NCBI GenBank assembly: GCA_045535815.1
Contig: JAZSMJ010000031.1
Coordinates: forward strand, 1 to 61,673
DNA: 61,673 nt
Direction of reading: 5' to 3'
Origin: JAZSMJ01 sp045535815
GTDB lineage: Bacteria; Bacillota; Clostridia; Oscillospirales; CAG-272
Shown here: positions 1-7,653 of the stretch, piece by piece
Layout of the letters: every line of letters begins with the position of its first letter
Position numbering within the stretch: position 1 is the first letter of the stretch
Made by a program: the position numbers and the translations under genes
The notes under the pieces: generated by a model
What the model saw: the letters and a program-made list of their open reading frames with translations, nothing else
Database searches by the model: none
Told to the model about the DNA's origin: nothing

Positions 1-185
1 AGACCGAAATCTCTGAAATATGCGTTCAGCTCCCAAAAATGAGTTATAGAGTCGCCGAAAAAAACAACGTCAACAGGAGTACCGTTGTTTATAATAACGC
101 TGTTCTTCAGGTCAAATTCGCCTCTTCTGCCGTCTGCTGCGGCACCGTTGAATCCACCGGGGAATATCTGTGTCTTGAGTTCCAT
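1..185 (-). CDS. GDSL-like hydrolase, N-terminal part (cut by window start)
   Basis: The minus strand from the ATG at 183-185 encodes about 61 residues that begin MELKTQIFPGG and reach the GDS block (FFGDSITHFWELN), which carries the nucleophilic serine of the SGNH/GDSL esterase family. The reading frame stays open to the window edge, so the rest of the gene lies outside. A GGGTG ribosome binding site precedes the start. The DNA is almost identical to the start of the neighbouring complete gene (about 7 differences in 185 bases by eye), so the two are tandem duplicates. The stop codon of the complete copy lies 21 bases upstream, and the pair are probably co-transcribed. The substrate cannot be told. 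Confidence 0.85.
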   Translation of the reverse strand, partial: MELKTQIFPGGFNGAAADGRRGEFDLKNSVIINNGTPVDVVFFGDSITHFWELNAYFRDFG

Positions 186-206
186 AAAATCACCCGTTAT
201 ATAAAT

Positions 207-890
207 TTATCTTTTATTTAATGCCTTTTCAATAGCAGGTCTTACCAGCTCTGCCATGATGTTATATCCTGCAACGTGAGGATGAAGTCCGTCCCATGCA
301 AGACCGTCCTTCAGAGTCATGCCGTCATCTCCGATAAGGGATGAATGGTAATCAACGTAGATGTGGCCGTACTTTTCAGCGTATTCCTTGATTATGTTAT
401 TGAAAAGCGGAACTGTTTCATTTCTGATTTTGTTATTCGGATAACCTACAATATTTACCGGCATAACGGAGCAGAGCACCATCTTCTGATCGTGCTTGTG
501 AGCAATCTCCATTATTTCACCGTACTCTTTTTTGTAGAAAGCAAGAAGATCCTCAACCGGCATAGGTGTTTCCCAATCGAAAACGCCCATGTTGTTTATA
601 CCGATCATCAAAACGCACACCTTGGGCTTCAGCTGTATTACGTCAGCCTCAAATCTTCTTTTGAGTATTTCAACTATGTCTCCGCCGATGCCTCGGTTAA
701 GAACAAGACCGAAATCTCTGAAATATGCGTTCAGCTCCCAAAAATGAGTTATAGAGTCGCCGATAAATACAACGTCAACAGGAGTGTCGTTGTTTATAAT
801 AACGCTGTTCTTCAGGTCAAATTCGCCTCTTCTTCCGTCTGCTGCAGCACCGTTGAATCCACCGGGGAGTATCTGTGTCTTGAGTTCCAT
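207..890 (-). CDS. GDSL/SGNH family lipase/acylhydrolase-like protein
   Basis: A 227-residue protein of the SGNH hydrolase family, close in layout to PAF-acetylhydrolase-beta-like or sugar-ester esterases. Visible family blocks are VVFIGDSITHFWE with the nucleophilic Ser (block I), RGIGGD with the oxyanion Gly (block II), MIGINNMG with the GxN Asn (block III), and WDGLHPHVAGY with the catalytic Asp and His (block V). There is no signal peptide, so it is probably cytoplasmic and may remove acyl groups from imported substrates; this is inference. I chose the ATG at 888-890 because GTGAGG lies upstream of it. A longer open frame to 968 would run into the promoter. It is the upstream member of a tandem duplicate pair. 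Confidence 0.9.
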   Translation of the reverse strand: MELKTQILPGGFNGAAADGRRGEFDLKNSVIINNDTPVDVVFIGDSITHFWELNAYFRDFGLVLNRGIGGDIVEILKRRFEADVIQLKPKVCVLMIGINNMGVFDWETPMPVEDLLAFYKKEYGEIMEIAHKHDQKMVLCSVMPVNIVGYPNNKIRNETVPLFNNIIKEYAEKYGHIYVDYHSSLIGDDGMTLKDGLAWDGLHPHVAGYNIMAELVRPAIEKALNKR

Positions 891-938
891 AATATAAACC
901 TCACATTTATAATAATATGAATACATTATTCTGAATAT

Positions 939-968
939 ATTATAATAAAACAATATGCGACATGTCAA
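939..968 (-). promoter_or_regulatory. Promoter for the GDSL gene pair
   Basis: On the minus strand, TTGACA (plus 963-968) and TATAAT (plus 939-944) are separated by 18 bases, about 50 bases upstream of the chosen GDSL start. Confidence 0.65.
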
Positions 969-1052
969 TAATTACCGTGATATTTTTACTTTTCGTGGAG
1001 AAAATATCATTTGTAAAAGAAAAATAATTTAATAAAGCGGAGGTGAAAAAAT

Positions 1053-1244
1053 ATGACGAAAAACAACACGGCTATGAAGGTTACAAAGGGCGTTATGGCA
1101 GGTATGGCAGTAGGTGCCGTAGTAGGAATGACTACGGTTGGGATGATAAAGTCAAAGCCCAAAAACAACTTCAAAAAGAAGGCTCAGAAGTCACTCGAGG
1201 CAATAGGCTCGGTTATACAGAGCGTGGCAGATATAACAAGATAA
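1053..1244 (+). CDS. Small protein with hydrophobic N-terminal segment (YtxH-like)
   Basis: A 63-residue protein with a strong GGAGGTG ribosome binding site seven bases before its ATG. Residues 12-32 form a Gly/Ala/Met-rich hydrophobic stretch (VMAGMAVGAVVGM), followed by a Lys-rich tail (KSKPKNNFKKKAQ) and a short helix. This resembles small YtxH/DUF-type stress or envelope proteins of Bacillota, but I do not recognise a specific family. It is monocistronic and ends immediately before a strong hairpin. An overlapping 84-residue frame (1043-1297) has no ribosome binding site and runs through the terminator. The function is unknown. Confidence 0.7.
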   Translation: MTKNNTAMKVTKGVMAGMAVGAVVGMTTVGMIKSKPKNNFKKKAQKSLEAIGSVIQSVADITR

Positions 1245-1277
1245 AAATATCGGTGCGGTTAAACGCACCGATATTTT
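1244..1277. terminator. Bidirectional intrinsic terminator
   Basis: A 14-bp stem (1244-1257 with 1264-1277, loop GTTAAA) has A's on the left and T's on the right, so it can serve both the small protein gene and the convergent HAD gene. It overlaps the HAD stop codon at 1276-1278. Confidence 0.85.
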
Positions 1278-1947
1278 ATATAGGCAGATTTTTGTAGTCG
1301 TGATAATCCGGTATTATACGCTCTATTCCATCCATTTTATACAGATAAGAAGGATCGACAGCTGATGCAACACCGATAACCGTTTTTATGCCTGCTGATC
1401 TTGCAGATATTATTCCCGATGCAGAATCTTCAAAGACAATGCAGTCGTCAGCACGTCTGCAAAGCATATCTATAGCAGCGAGATAGAAGGCAGGATCAGG
1501 CTTTCCGGGCATGGTTCCTTTGTCATATATTATTTTATCCTTATAAAACCAGCGTGAAAGCCCTAACGTCTTAAAATAAAAGTCCACGTTTTCTTCCTCG
1601 GATGAGGTTACTATCGTATAGCTTGCACCGACACTTTTAAGATAGTCAAGAAATTCGTAAAGACCGGGAGCTAAGGAGAAGCACGGATCGTTTATACACA
1701 GATCACGGTATATCCGTTCTTTTTCATCTGCTGTTTTGACAAGCAGCTCCTCGCTGAATTCAATATTCGCAACGGACGTTACGTACTCAACTATCTTGCG
1801 GTTTGTCTTTCCGTTTATATTCTTATTGAATTCATCCTCGGAAAGCTTTATTCCAAAGCTTTCGAATATGCATTTCTTCCATGCAAACTCGTGCTTGCAC
1901 GAATCGTATATCATCGTTCCGTTTAAATCAAAAATAACTGCTTTCAT
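1276..1947 (-). CDS. HAD-superfamily phosphatase, beta-phosphoglucomutase-like
   Basis: A 223-residue HAD subfamily I hydrolase. Motif I is FDLNGTMI near residue 6, where the usual DxD is DxN. Motif II is the Ser in IVTSSEEE, the motif III Lys is in MPGKPDPAFY, and motif IV is VFEDSASG. A helical cap domain occupies about residues 15-85. Such proteins dephosphorylate or isomerise small sugar phosphates, and the substrate here is unknown. Asn in place of the second Asp (normally the general acid/base) occurs in some beta-PGM-like relatives and may change turnover. The gene starts at the ATG at 1945-1947 with a weak AGG site and follows gdhA, from which it is separated by a terminator. Confidence 0.85.
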   Translation of the reverse strand: MKAVIFDLNGTMIYDSCKHEFAWKKCIFESFGIKLSEDEFNKNINGKTNRKIVEYVTSVANIEFSEELLVKTADEKERIYRDLCINDPCFSLAPGLYEFLDYLKSVGASYTIVTSSEEENVDFYFKTLGLSRWFYKDKIIYDKGTMPGKPDPAFYLAAIDMLCRRADDCIVFEDSASGIISARSAGIKTVIGVASAVDPSYLYKMDGIERIIPDYHDYKNLPI

Positions 1948-1962
1948 TTTTACCTATCAAAA

Positions 1963-1994
1963 ACAAGCGCTTTCTTTGAAAGGAAAGCGCTTGT
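1963..1994 (-). terminator. Intrinsic terminator of gdhA
   Basis: A perfect 12-bp stem (1963-1974 with 1983-1994) lies just past the gdhA stop on the minus strand and is followed there by TTTTT. Confidence 0.8.
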
Positions 1995-2014
1995 CTGCTT
2001 TTTATTAGTGCAAA

Positions 2015-3370
2015 TTAATATGCGATACCCTGAGCCTTCATTGCTTCAGCAACCTTAATGAATCCTGCGATGTTAGCGCCTGCAACAAGGTCGCCTTCCA
2101 TGCCGTATTCCTTAGCAGCAGCAACGGAGTTGTCATAAATGTTCTTCATGATCTGCTTGAGCTTAGCGTCAACCTCTTCTGCTGTCCAGCTGTAACGCAT
2201 AGAGTTCTGGCTCATTTCGAGACCGGATACGGAAACGCCACCTGCGTTAACTGCCTTAGAGGGAGCAACGATTACGCCGTTTTCCTTGAAGTAAGCAACA
2301 GCCTCGTTGGTGGTAGGCATATTGGAAACCTCAACATAGTACTTGAGTCCGTTTGCTACCATAACCTTTGCGTCGTCGAGATTAACCTCGTTCTGTGTAG
2401 CGCAAGGCATAACAACGTCAACCTTTTCTCCCCAAGGCTTTTTGCCTGCGAAGAAGGGAACGCCGAACTTATCTGCGTAGTCCTGAACGCGGTTACGGCA
2501 GGATGCACGCATTTCTATCATGAAATTGATCTTTTCGGGAGTGCTTACGCCGTCTTTATCGTATATGTAACCGTCAGGACCGGAGATGGTAACTACCTTA
2601 CCGCCGTGCTGAGTGATCTTTTCAACTGTACCCCAAGCAACGTTACCGAAGCCGGATACTGCAAAAGTCTTACCCTCGATCTTTTCTCCGAAGGAAGCAA
2701 GCATATTTTCTACGTAATAAACTGCACCGTAGCCTGTAGCCTCGGGACGGATAAGAGAACCGCCGTAGGAGAAGCCCTTACCGGTGAGCACGCCTGTGAA
2801 TTCGTTGCGAAGTCTCTTGTACTGACCGAAGAGGTAACCTACTTCACGTGCGCCAACACCGATGTCACCTGCGGGAACGTCAGTATCTGCGCCGATGTGC
2901 TTAGCGAGCTCTGTCATAAAGCTCTGGCAGAATCTCATAACTTCTCCGTCGGACTTGCCTGCGGGATCGAAATCAGAACCGCCTTTACCGCCACCCATAG
3001 GAAGACCTGTGAGAGAGTTCTTAAATGTCTGCTCAAATCCAAGGAACTTCATAATGGAAGCATTAACTGTGGGATGGAAACGCAGACCGCCTTTGTAAGG
3101 ACCGATAGCAGAGTTGAACTGTACACGGTAACCACGGTTGACCTGAACCTTTCCGTTATCGTCTACCCAGCTTACTCTGAACTGAATCTGGCGTTCCGGC
3201 TCTATCATGCGCTCAATTACGCCTGCGGAAACAAGGTCGGGGCGCTGTTCTATAACGGGTTCAACGGATTCAAGAACCTCGCGTACTGCCTGAAGGAATT
3301 CAGGCTCTGTGGAGTTTCTCTGACAAACGGTTTCATAAACCTTTTCGAGATATGCTGTTTTAAAGCTCAT
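2015..3370 (-). CDS. gdhA: NADP-type glutamate dehydrogenase
   Basis: A 451-residue hexameric glutamate dehydrogenase that interconverts glutamate and 2-oxoglutarate plus ammonia in the cytoplasm. Visible signatures are GPYKGGLRFHPTVN, the PMGGGKGGSDFDP glutamate-binding/catalytic Lys region, DTDVPAGDIGVGAREVGYL with the catalytic Asp, and a Rossmann motif (VSGFGNVAWGTV) near residue 240. Length and sequence match the roughly 450-residue NADP-dependent bacterial class (S50-I type); cofactor preference is inferred from class. A GGAGGG site precedes the ATG. It stands alone between its own promoter and terminator. Confidence 0.97.
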   Translation of the reverse strand: MSFKTAYLEKVYETVCQRNSTEPEFLQAVREVLESVEPVIEQRPDLVSAGVIERMIEPERQIQFRVSWVDDNGKVQVNRGYRVQFNSAIGPYKGGLRFHPTVNASIMKFLGFEQTFKNSLTGLPMGGGKGGSDFDPAGKSDGEVMRFCQSFMTELAKHIGADTDVPAGDIGVGAREVGYLFGQYKRLRNEFTGVLTGKGFSYGGSLIRPEATGYGAVYYVENMLASFGEKIEGKTFAVSGFGNVAWGTVEKITQHGGKVVTISGPDGYIYDKDGVSTPEKINFMIEMRASCRNRVQDYADKFGVPFFAGKKPWGEKVDVVMPCATQNEVNLDDAKVMVANGLKYYVEVSNMPTTNEAVAYFKENGVIVAPSKAVNAGGVSVSGLEMSQNSMRYSWTAEEVDAKLKQIMKNIYDNSVAAAKEYGMEGDLVAGANIAGFIKVAEAMKAQGIAY

Positions 3371-3421
3371 ATTATTTACCCTCCATGAGTATTAATTAAT
3401 TGATATCAAAATAATAAAATA

Positions 3422-3450
3422 ATAATACCACAAAAAAATGTATTTTTCAA
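3422..3450 (-). promoter_or_regulatory. Promoter of gdhA
   Basis: On the minus strand, TTGAAA (plus 3445-3450) and TATTAT (plus 3422-3427) are 17 bases apart, 50-80 bases upstream of the gdhA start. Confidence 0.55.
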
Positions 3451-3582
3451 CAATATTTTTTAATAAAATATATTTTTTTCCTTTAACACAAAAACGCTTT
3501 ATCAAATTACTACGATACTGAATATTTTACACAAAAAGAACCGACTAAAAACTCTTTTCTTTCTGAAAGGATAAAAAATAAT

Positions 3583-5115
3583 ATGCGAAGAGTAAAACGA
3601 TTTATTCTGAATGCAACTCTTTTAACCTCGGTAACTCTTATACTGCGTACCGTAGGAATAGGATTTAACGTATATCTTTCAAATAAAATAGGTGCGCAGG
3701 GAATGGGACTGTACACACTTTCGATGTCTGTATACAGTCTTGCGGTAACCTTTGCGGTGTCCGGGATAGGACTTGCCTCAACGAGACTGACAGCAGAAAT
3801 GCTTGCGTCCGGTGATAATGCATCCGCACGGAATGCAATGAAAAAATGCTTATTGCACAGCATAGCGTTCGGTGCTGTTGCGTTTGTACTTTTGTTTTGC
3901 TTCTCTGATTTTATCGGAAATACGTTGCTTTCAGACGAGCGCACGGTTTTATCCCTTAAGGTTATGGCCTTCGGAATGCCGTTTGTTTCAATGTCGAGTG
4001 CATTGAACGGATATTTTCAGGCTGTAAGAAGGGTACACAAGAATGCAATAATCCAGATAGGCGAGCAATTTATGAGAATAAGCGTGACCGCTTATCTTCT
4101 TAATATCCTTATGCCTGCAGGTATAGAATATTCCTGTCTTGCGCTTGTTATAGGTAGCTCTTTTTCGGAGCTTTTGTCTTTCGTGTTTTCATATACCTTA
4201 TACCGCATCGATCTGTCTAAGCATATAAAAAATCAAGGCTCGTGTGGGAAAGGCATTATGAAAAGGATAGTTTCTATTTCCTTTCCCGTGGCTCTGTCAA
4301 CCTACGTGCGCTCCGCACTCGTTACAGTAGAGCATATATTGATCCCCAAAGGTCTGAGAAAAAGCGGAAGTGCCTACGATACGGCTCTTGCATCCTACGG
4401 TGTGATACATGGAATGGTATTTCCGGTCCTTTTGTTTCCTCAGGCGCTTTTATCCGCTCTTGCAGGCCTTTTGATACCTGAGACTGCCGAAAGCATTGCA
4501 AGGGGAGAAAACGCCCGCATAAAATATATTACCGAAAGGGTGTTTCAGGCAACGCTCGCATTTTCAATAGGCGTATCGGGTATAATGATATGCTTTTCAT
4601 ACGAGCTTGGAATGATGATATATTCAAACAGAGAGGCTTCGTTTTACATAAGGATGTTTGCGCCTCTTATTCCGCTGATGTACATAGATCACATAACAGA
4701 CGGAATACTAAAGGGGCTCAATCAGCAGATATATTCTATGAGGGTAAATATTGCAGACTCTTTTCTCAGCGTGATATTAGTTTATTTTCTGATACCGCAT
4801 CTCGGCGTTACCGGATACGTAATAACTATATTCGTAAGCGAGATGCTGAATACCGGTCTGAGCATTTGCAGACTAATAAGCGTCTCGGATGCAAGGGTCA
4901 GAGTGCTCAAGTGGTTTGCAAAACCTCTTATATGCATCGTCGGTGCAACCTGCACGGAAAAGCTTATTTTAACGGCTGTTCAATATTTTTATCCCTTTGA
5001 GGCAAATGCAGTATTGGAAATAATCGTAAGCTCGCTCATATATTTTGTCTATCTCAGACTTACCGGAAGCGTCAGCAGAGATGATATTATATGGATAAAA
5101 AGCATAATAAAATGA
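3583..5115 (+). CDS. spoVB: SpoVB-like lipid flippase / polysaccharide transporter (MVF superfamily)
   Basis: A 510-residue multispanning membrane protein with about 14 hydrophobic segments. The N-terminus (FILNATLLTSVTLILRTVGI, then NKIGAQGMGLYTLSMSVY) is typical of SpoVB and the related Wzx/MurJ-type flippases. Family members export lipid-linked precursors, and SpoVB is required for the spore cortex; the exact cargo here is inferred. The presence of spoIIA genes in this window fits a sporulation role, although many Clostridia carry several paralogues. The start lies 12 bases after an AAAGG site. A terminator follows directly. Confidence 0.88.
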   Translation: MRRVKRFILNATLLTSVTLILRTVGIGFNVYLSNKIGAQGMGLYTLSMSVYSLAVTFAVSGIGLASTRLTAEMLASGDNASARNAMKKCLLHSIAFGAVAFVLLFCFSDFIGNTLLSDERTVLSLKVMAFGMPFVSMSSALNGYFQAVRRVHKNAIIQIGEQFMRISVTAYLLNILMPAGIEYSCLALVIGSSFSELLSFVFSYTLYRIDLSKHIKNQGSCGKGIMKRIVSISFPVALSTYVRSALVTVEHILIPKGLRKSGSAYDTALASYGVIHGMVFPVLLFPQALLSALAGLLIPETAESIARGENARIKYITERVFQATLAFSIGVSGIMICFSYELGMMIYSNREASFYIRMFAPLIPLMYIDHITDGILKGLNQQIYSMRVNIADSFLSVILVYFLIPHLGVTGYVITIFVSEMLNTGLSICRLISVSDARVRVLKWFAKPLICIVGATCTEKLILTAVQYFYPFEANAVLEIIVSSLIYFVYLRLTGSVSRDDIIWIKSIIK

Positions 5116-5119
5116 AAAT

Positions 5120-5143
5120 ACCGTCGGTCTTCTGACCGACGGT
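5120..5143. terminator. Bidirectional terminator between spoVB and the 3D-domain gene
   Basis: A perfect 10-bp stem (5120-5129 with 5134-5143, loop TTCT) with A/T-rich flanks separates two convergent genes. Confidence 0.8.
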
Positions 5144-5149
5144 AAAATA

Positions 5150-6142
5150 TTATTCCATTATGTAAACTCGCATATCACGTCTTCCGAAAATAAGCTGTTC
5201 TTCAACGCTTGCTTCCATATAAACGTCAATTCTGTTGCCTTTAATAAATCCTCCGGTATCCTCAGCATATTTAATGCCAAGATCGGCGTAATCTCCTGTA
5301 ACGTAAACCTTTGTGCCAAGAGGAATTACGTTGGGGTCAACAGCAATCATAGTCTCATTTACGACCTTGCCTGAGAAGGTAATGCCACCTCCGCCGTATG
5401 CTGTCGCAACGACGTCGATATAATGCGAGTATTCAATCATCTCGCCCTTGTCGTTGATAAACGCACCGCCGATGCCCTCATAGATTATTTCCTGAACAGG
5501 CTGTACAATTACGGTCTCGCTTACTTTTTCATTTTTTGAAAGCTGACCGTTTACGTAATAATAGTTGATAACCGTCTCTCTTGAGCCGTTCTGACCGACC
5601 TGTACGATCTCACGGGTGCCCTTCGGAATTGTATCAACACCGATTATTCTGGTTTCGTAAGCAATCTCCTCTGTATACGTTACAGTTTTGATCGTATTTA
5701 CGTCGATATCAATAAACATACCGTTATATGTCAGATCATCAAGCGAGCAATTAAGCGTGTCTGACGGAGATACGTCGATATCAAGATAACTGAGCAGCTG
5801 AGCAACGGTAAGCTCGGGAGTACCGAAGGTATAGTATTCAATACCCTTGTAATCAACAGTTACCTTTATGTCCGGAACGAAAGGATATATAGCTATGCCC
5901 GAATTATCCGCAATTCCGTTTTCGATTGCCTGAGCCTCAGCATCAAGAGAATCGCTTATAGCGTAAACTCCGACTGAGATGCAAACGAGAGAGAGCAGGA
6001 TAAATGAAACGATGGCTACATTATAAACTGTCAGACGGCGTCCCGCTCTTGCTGTTGAAAATTTTGAGCATAACCATCTGACGAAAGGCGTCACTCTGTT
6101 CGGACTGACAAAGCGACCCTTCCTGTTTTGAATGTTATACAT
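5150..6142 (-). CDS. G5 and 3D domain protein (YabE/RpfB-like cell-wall enzyme)
   Basis: A 330-residue envelope protein. An N-terminal basic cytoplasmic stretch and one membrane helix (about residues 38-62, VAIVSFILLSLVCISVGVYA) anchor it outside the cell. A DUF348-like segment and a G5 domain (roughly 110-215, ending VQEIIYEG) follow. The C-terminal 3D domain (about 235-330) shows ATAYGGG, MIAVDPNVIPLGTKV and AEDTGGFIKGNRIDVYM with the conserved aspartates. 3D domains share the lytic-transglycosylase-like fold of MltA and Rpf-type muralytic enzymes, so peptidoglycan remodelling is expected. I chose the ATG at 6140-6142 (AAGGTG five bases upstream) over one 13 codons further upstream, which has no site. 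A roughly 160-base structured leader precedes it. Confidence 0.9.
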   Translation of the reverse strand: MYNIQNRKGRFVSPNRVTPFVRWLCSKFSTARAGRRLTVYNVAIVSFILLSLVCISVGVYAISDSLDAEAQAIENGIADNSGIAIYPFVPDIKVTVDYKGIEYYTFGTPELTVAQLLSYLDIDVSPSDTLNCSLDDLTYNGMFIDIDVNTIKTVTYTEEIAYETRIIGVDTIPKGTREIVQVGQNGSRETVINYYYVNGQLSKNEKVSETVIVQPVQEIIYEGIGGAFINDKGEMIEYSHYIDVVATAYGGGGITFSGKVVNETMIAVDPNVIPLGTKVYVTGDYADLGIKYAEDTGGFIKGNRIDVYMEASVEEQLIFGRRDMRVYIME

Positions 6143-6306
6143 TGTTACACCTTTATTAATTGGACTTGATCGGAAATACAAAGAGTGAAAAATACCGATC
6201 TGTTGCGCACAGTGGTAAATATGCGCCGCCCCGGTGGAAACATACGGACTTAGGTGGTAATCGGTAACAGCGGTAATGTTACCGTTCCGTGCTTCCTATC
6301 GCGAGT
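6143..6306 (-). promoter_or_regulatory. Structured 5' leader of the 3D-domain gene (unassigned)
   Basis: This untranslated leader folds by eye into nested helices on the minus strand. GGAA/TTCC (plus 6236-6239 with 6293-6296) encloses ACGGA/TCCGT (6244-6248 with 6286-6290), which encloses a perfect 8-bp stem (6262-6269 with 6277-6284). A GCGCA hairpin (6204-6226) and a GATCGG/CCGATC hairpin (6168-6173 with 6195-6200) follow. I could not match it to the c-di-AMP riboswitch consensus often found ahead of such genes, or to any other class I know. Confidence 0.45.
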
Positions 6307-6312
6307 AACGAT

Positions 6313-6342
6313 ATTTTAGCACCCCATATGACCGTTTGTCAA
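6313..6342 (-). promoter_or_regulatory. Promoter of the 3D-domain gene
   Basis: On the minus strand, TTGACA (plus 6337-6342) and TAAAAT (plus 6313-6318) are 18 bases apart. This places the RNA start near 6306 and gives a leader of about 160 bases. Confidence 0.6.
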
Positions 6343-6655
6343 TATTTTCCTGCCAAAGTTTACAATTTGTGGAATGTGCACAGAATGTGAACAAAAGTGA
6401 GAAAAAATGATCAAAATCACACGGGAAATATTTCCTGTGCAAATCAAAAATAAAGTGACTTAAAAACAAATATAATGCGATTAACAAAGGAATACAATCG
6501 AATTATATATAAATTACGCCAAAAACATCACAAAGCATGTCCGAGCGTCAATATGCGTTTTAATCTACACAAGCATATCGAAAAACGGGGATTTATGATT
6601 GACAATGGCGAATTTGTAATATGTTTGTAACATAAAAATGGACAAAAAATCGTAA
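6343..6655. other. A/T-rich intergenic stretch without recognised content
   Basis: About 310 bases upstream of the 3D-domain promoter. The only open frame (minus, 6296-6487) lacks a ribosome binding site and overlaps the promoter. No RNA gene or repeat was recognised. Confidence 0.5.
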
Positions 6656-6688
6656 AACCCCATCGAAATCTTTGTTTTCGATGGGGTT
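6656..6688 (-). terminator. Intrinsic terminator of the RpiR-AEC operon
   Basis: A perfect 13-bp stem (6656-6668 with 6676-6688) lies six bases past the permease stop on the minus strand and is followed there by a T-rich tract. Confidence 0.88.
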
Positions 6689-6693
6689 ACGTG

Positions 6694-7635
6694 TTATATT
6701 ACCATTGACATAAAGTAAAAAATAATCGGTATTGTGACGCAGGAGAGCAGATGGGATATCAGTGCCATACCTGTGGCGACTGAGCTATCCTTGCCGTAGG
6801 CGCTCGGTATTACTATAGTATTGAGTCCGAGAGGCATTGCGAGAGAGGCAACCGTACATATTATTACGGTTTCAGATGCAGGTACAAGTGCAAATACCCC
6901 TATAGCTATAAGAGGGAATATCAGCAATCTTATTATTGAAACTGCATATATGCTTATATCGGTAAATGTCTTCTTGAAATCTATTGATGCGACAGTTATC
7001 CCTGTCAGTATCATAGCAAGTGGAGACATACAGCTACCGGCGGTATCTATTACTGATGTTACCCACGGTGGCAAAGACAGTCCGGTAATACCTATCACTA
7101 TCCCGATTATCATAGAAACGAACATAGGATTGACAAACGATTTGAGTTTCTCTTTTATAGAATTATCCTTGTTATTATCTGGAATCAGAAGTGAAGGCAC
7201 TCCCCAAAGATAGATCATCATCCACAATACGAGAGTGAAGATAAGATATTCAAGGAATACGTCCGGGAAGAGCTCCATTACGATCGCATTACCCATAAAT
7301 GCAAAATTTGAAAAGGAAAGTCCATACGTATAAATATTGCGTATGTATTGATCCTTTGAGCAGATCCTTGCGCATAGGATAGACAATGGAACCGCTATGG
7401 CTATAACAAACGCACTTACCAAAAGAAGTTTCCAGCTTGATGAAAGTCGCTGAACGGTGAAATGATTAATAAACGTTCCGAGAACCAAAGCAGGAATAAA
7501 AAGTGTGTTTTCAAGCTTGGCAATAACCGTGGAAGCTTCCTTTGACAAAACATTTAATTTAACTAATATGAAACCGATGGCAATAAGGGTAAACAAAAAA
7601 GCCATTTGGTTTATCGTAGGGGAAATTATATTCAT
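6694..7635 (-). CDS. AEC (auxin efflux carrier) family permease
   Basis: A 313-residue inner-membrane protein with about ten hydrophobic segments in two inverted halves, typical of the AEC/BART superfamily (for example malate permeases). The N-terminus MAFLFTLIAIGFILVKLNVL and the mid-protein SFSNFAFMGNAIVMELF agree with the family, as does the C-terminal SLAMPLGLNTIVIPSAYG. Members move organic acids or other anions; the substrate here is unknown. GGAGTG precedes the ATG. It lies 18 bases downstream of the RpiR regulator and is certainly co-transcribed with it. The operator found upstream suggests it belongs with the phosphoesterases at 8682 and 10942. Confidence 0.9.
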   Translation of the reverse strand: MNIISPTINQMAFLFTLIAIGFILVKLNVLSKEASTVIAKLENTLFIPALVLGTFINHFTVQRLSSSWKLLLVSAFVIAIAVPLSILCARICSKDQYIRNIYTYGLSFSNFAFMGNAIVMELFPDVFLEYLIFTLVLWMMIYLWGVPSLLIPDNNKDNSIKEKLKSFVNPMFVSMIIGIVIGITGLSLPPWVTSVIDTAGSCMSPLAMILTGITVASIDFKKTFTDISIYAVSIIRLLIFPLIAIGVFALVPASETVIICTVASLAMPLGLNTIVIPSAYGKDSSVATGMALISHLLSCVTIPIIFYFMSMVI

Positions 7636-7653
7636 TTTATCACTCCGGGAAGA

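Noticed and set aside
39..920. Plus-strand open frames at 39-221 and 345-920
   Set aside because: They lie antisense to the duplicated GDSL genes, which have all catalytic blocks and ribosome binding sites. The similarity between the two frames only mirrors the duplication.
1043..1297. 84-residue frame overlapping the small membrane protein
   Set aside because: It has no ribosome binding site and runs through a terminator. The 1053 frame has a perfect GGAGGTG.
6143..6306. c-di-AMP (ydaO) riboswitch
   Set aside because: Gene context fits, but the conserved G-rich and GACAGCTAACC-like segments are not present, so I left the leader unassigned.
6296..6487. 63-residue minus-strand open frame
   Set aside because: It has no ribosome binding site, low-complexity composition, and overlaps the promoter of the 3D-domain gene.
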